Part shown: in pieces, positions 5,346-5,640 of the stretch | How the letters are laid out: each line of letters opens with the position of its first letter | How positions within the stretch are numbered: the first letter of the stretch is position 1 | Origin: Frankiaceae bacterium | Lineage (GTDB): Bacteria > Actinomycetota > Actinomycetes > JADGOU01 | Assembly (NCBI GenBank): GCA_017882835.1 | Contig: JADGOU010000201.1 | Span: 1 to 5,640 of the forward strand | DNA length: 5,640 nucleotides | Direction: 5' to 3' | Notes under the pieces: model-generated | Database searches by the model: none | What the model was told of the DNA's origin: nothing | Seen by the model: only the letters and a program-made list of their open reading frames with translations | Translations under genes and position numbers: made by a program

Positions 5346-5574
5346 CGGCTACGGCTACCAGACCTGGCGAGCCTTGATCGGCCTGCTCGTCATCCTCGTC
5401 GCCGGCGCCGGCCTTGGCCTCGGGGCCGGCCACACCCGCAGCAGTCCCACGCAGTACGTCGCCACCCACACCCGGGCCACCGCCAGCCCGGGTACGGCGT
5501 GCTCGGCGGTCTACGTCGAGCCGAACGTCTGGGTGCACCACCACCTTCGGTGCCGCCGTCGCGTCCGACGCTAG
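5341..5574 (+). pseudogene. C-terminal region of an unidentified membrane protein (remnant)
   Basis: A plus-strand frame gives DTGYGYQTWRALIGLLVILV, then a Gly/Ala/Leu-rich membrane segment to AGHTRSSPTQYVA, and ends in an Arg-rich tail at the TAG 5572-5574. G-Y-G-Y-x-T-W-R-A-L before a membrane helix is reminiscent of the C-terminal part of Streptomyces membrane-associated oxidoreductases, but this is a weak recollection. The part after about 5505 looks out of frame. It has no start of its own and abuts the recombinase fragment. Confidence 0.35.
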
Positions 5575-5640
5575 AGACCGGCCCGCGCGGGATTGGAGCG
5601 ACCCGCGGGATCAGATCAATCCGAATCAGGTACCTGGTGT
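5575..5640. other. Right edge, no feature seen
   Basis: The last 66 bases hold no recognisable gene, RNA or repeat. Confidence 0.5.

Noticed and set aside
5155..5544. 129-residue minus-strand frame overlapping the recombinase fragment
   Set aside because: It is in a different frame from the clear resolvase homology and has shadow composition.
1..5640. tRNA, rRNA or riboswitch genes
   Set aside because: No cloverleaf, rRNA segment or known riboswitch core was seen on either strand by eye.

Overview
The window is very GC-rich, with strong G/C preference at third codon positions and AGGAGG-type ribosome binding sites. It looks like a Streptomyces-like actinomycete. Its centre is one intact minus-strand cassette (about 4260 down to 599), with debris of mobile elements and broken chromosomal genes on both sides.

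Cassette, in order of transcription (right to left). (1) A 33-residue peptide gene (4159-4260) has a basic N-terminal half containing KPGTVRLTA and a C-terminal half with six Cys within nine residues (CYCYGCCCC). It has the look of a RiPP (ribosomally synthesised, post-translationally modified peptide) precursor. (2) A perfect 14-bp hairpin (4115-4148) lies between it and the next gene. (3) A 417-aa membrane protein (2835-4088) has a PqqD-like N-terminal domain, the type of domain that binds RiPP leader peptides, and an M50-type zinc protease membrane domain with an HEAFH motif. (4) A 748-aa cytosolic protein (599-2845) has a degenerate NTPase-like N-terminal region and about eight C-terminal TPR repeats. 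Its start overlaps the end of the protease gene by 11 nt and has its own strong ribosome binding site. A plausible reading is that the PqqD-like domain recognises the peptide leader, the M50 domain cleaves or handles the peptide at the membrane, and the TPR protein acts as scaffold, sensor or regulator. No classical RiPP modifying enzyme (LanM, YcaO, radical SAM) and no ABC transporter is visible in the window. I cannot assign the cassette to a named RiPP class.

Left flank (1-598): an IS982-like DDE transposase fragment that runs off the window edge, a zinc-ribbon C-terminal remnant, three 23-bp tandem repeats resembling an insertion-sequence end, and about 150 bp with no recognisable gene.

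Right flank (about 4388-5640): a mosaic of remnants. In order these are the C-terminus of a dienelactone-hydrolase-like protein, a MarR helix-turn-helix fragment, a short unrecognised coding-like stretch, a frameshifted IS30 transposase fragment (minus strand), a frameshifted ZIP-type metal transporter fragment, a serine recombinase catalytic-domain fragment (minus strand) cut at both ends, and a tail fragment of a membrane protein. Repeated insertion and deletion have scrambled this flank while the cassette stayed intact.
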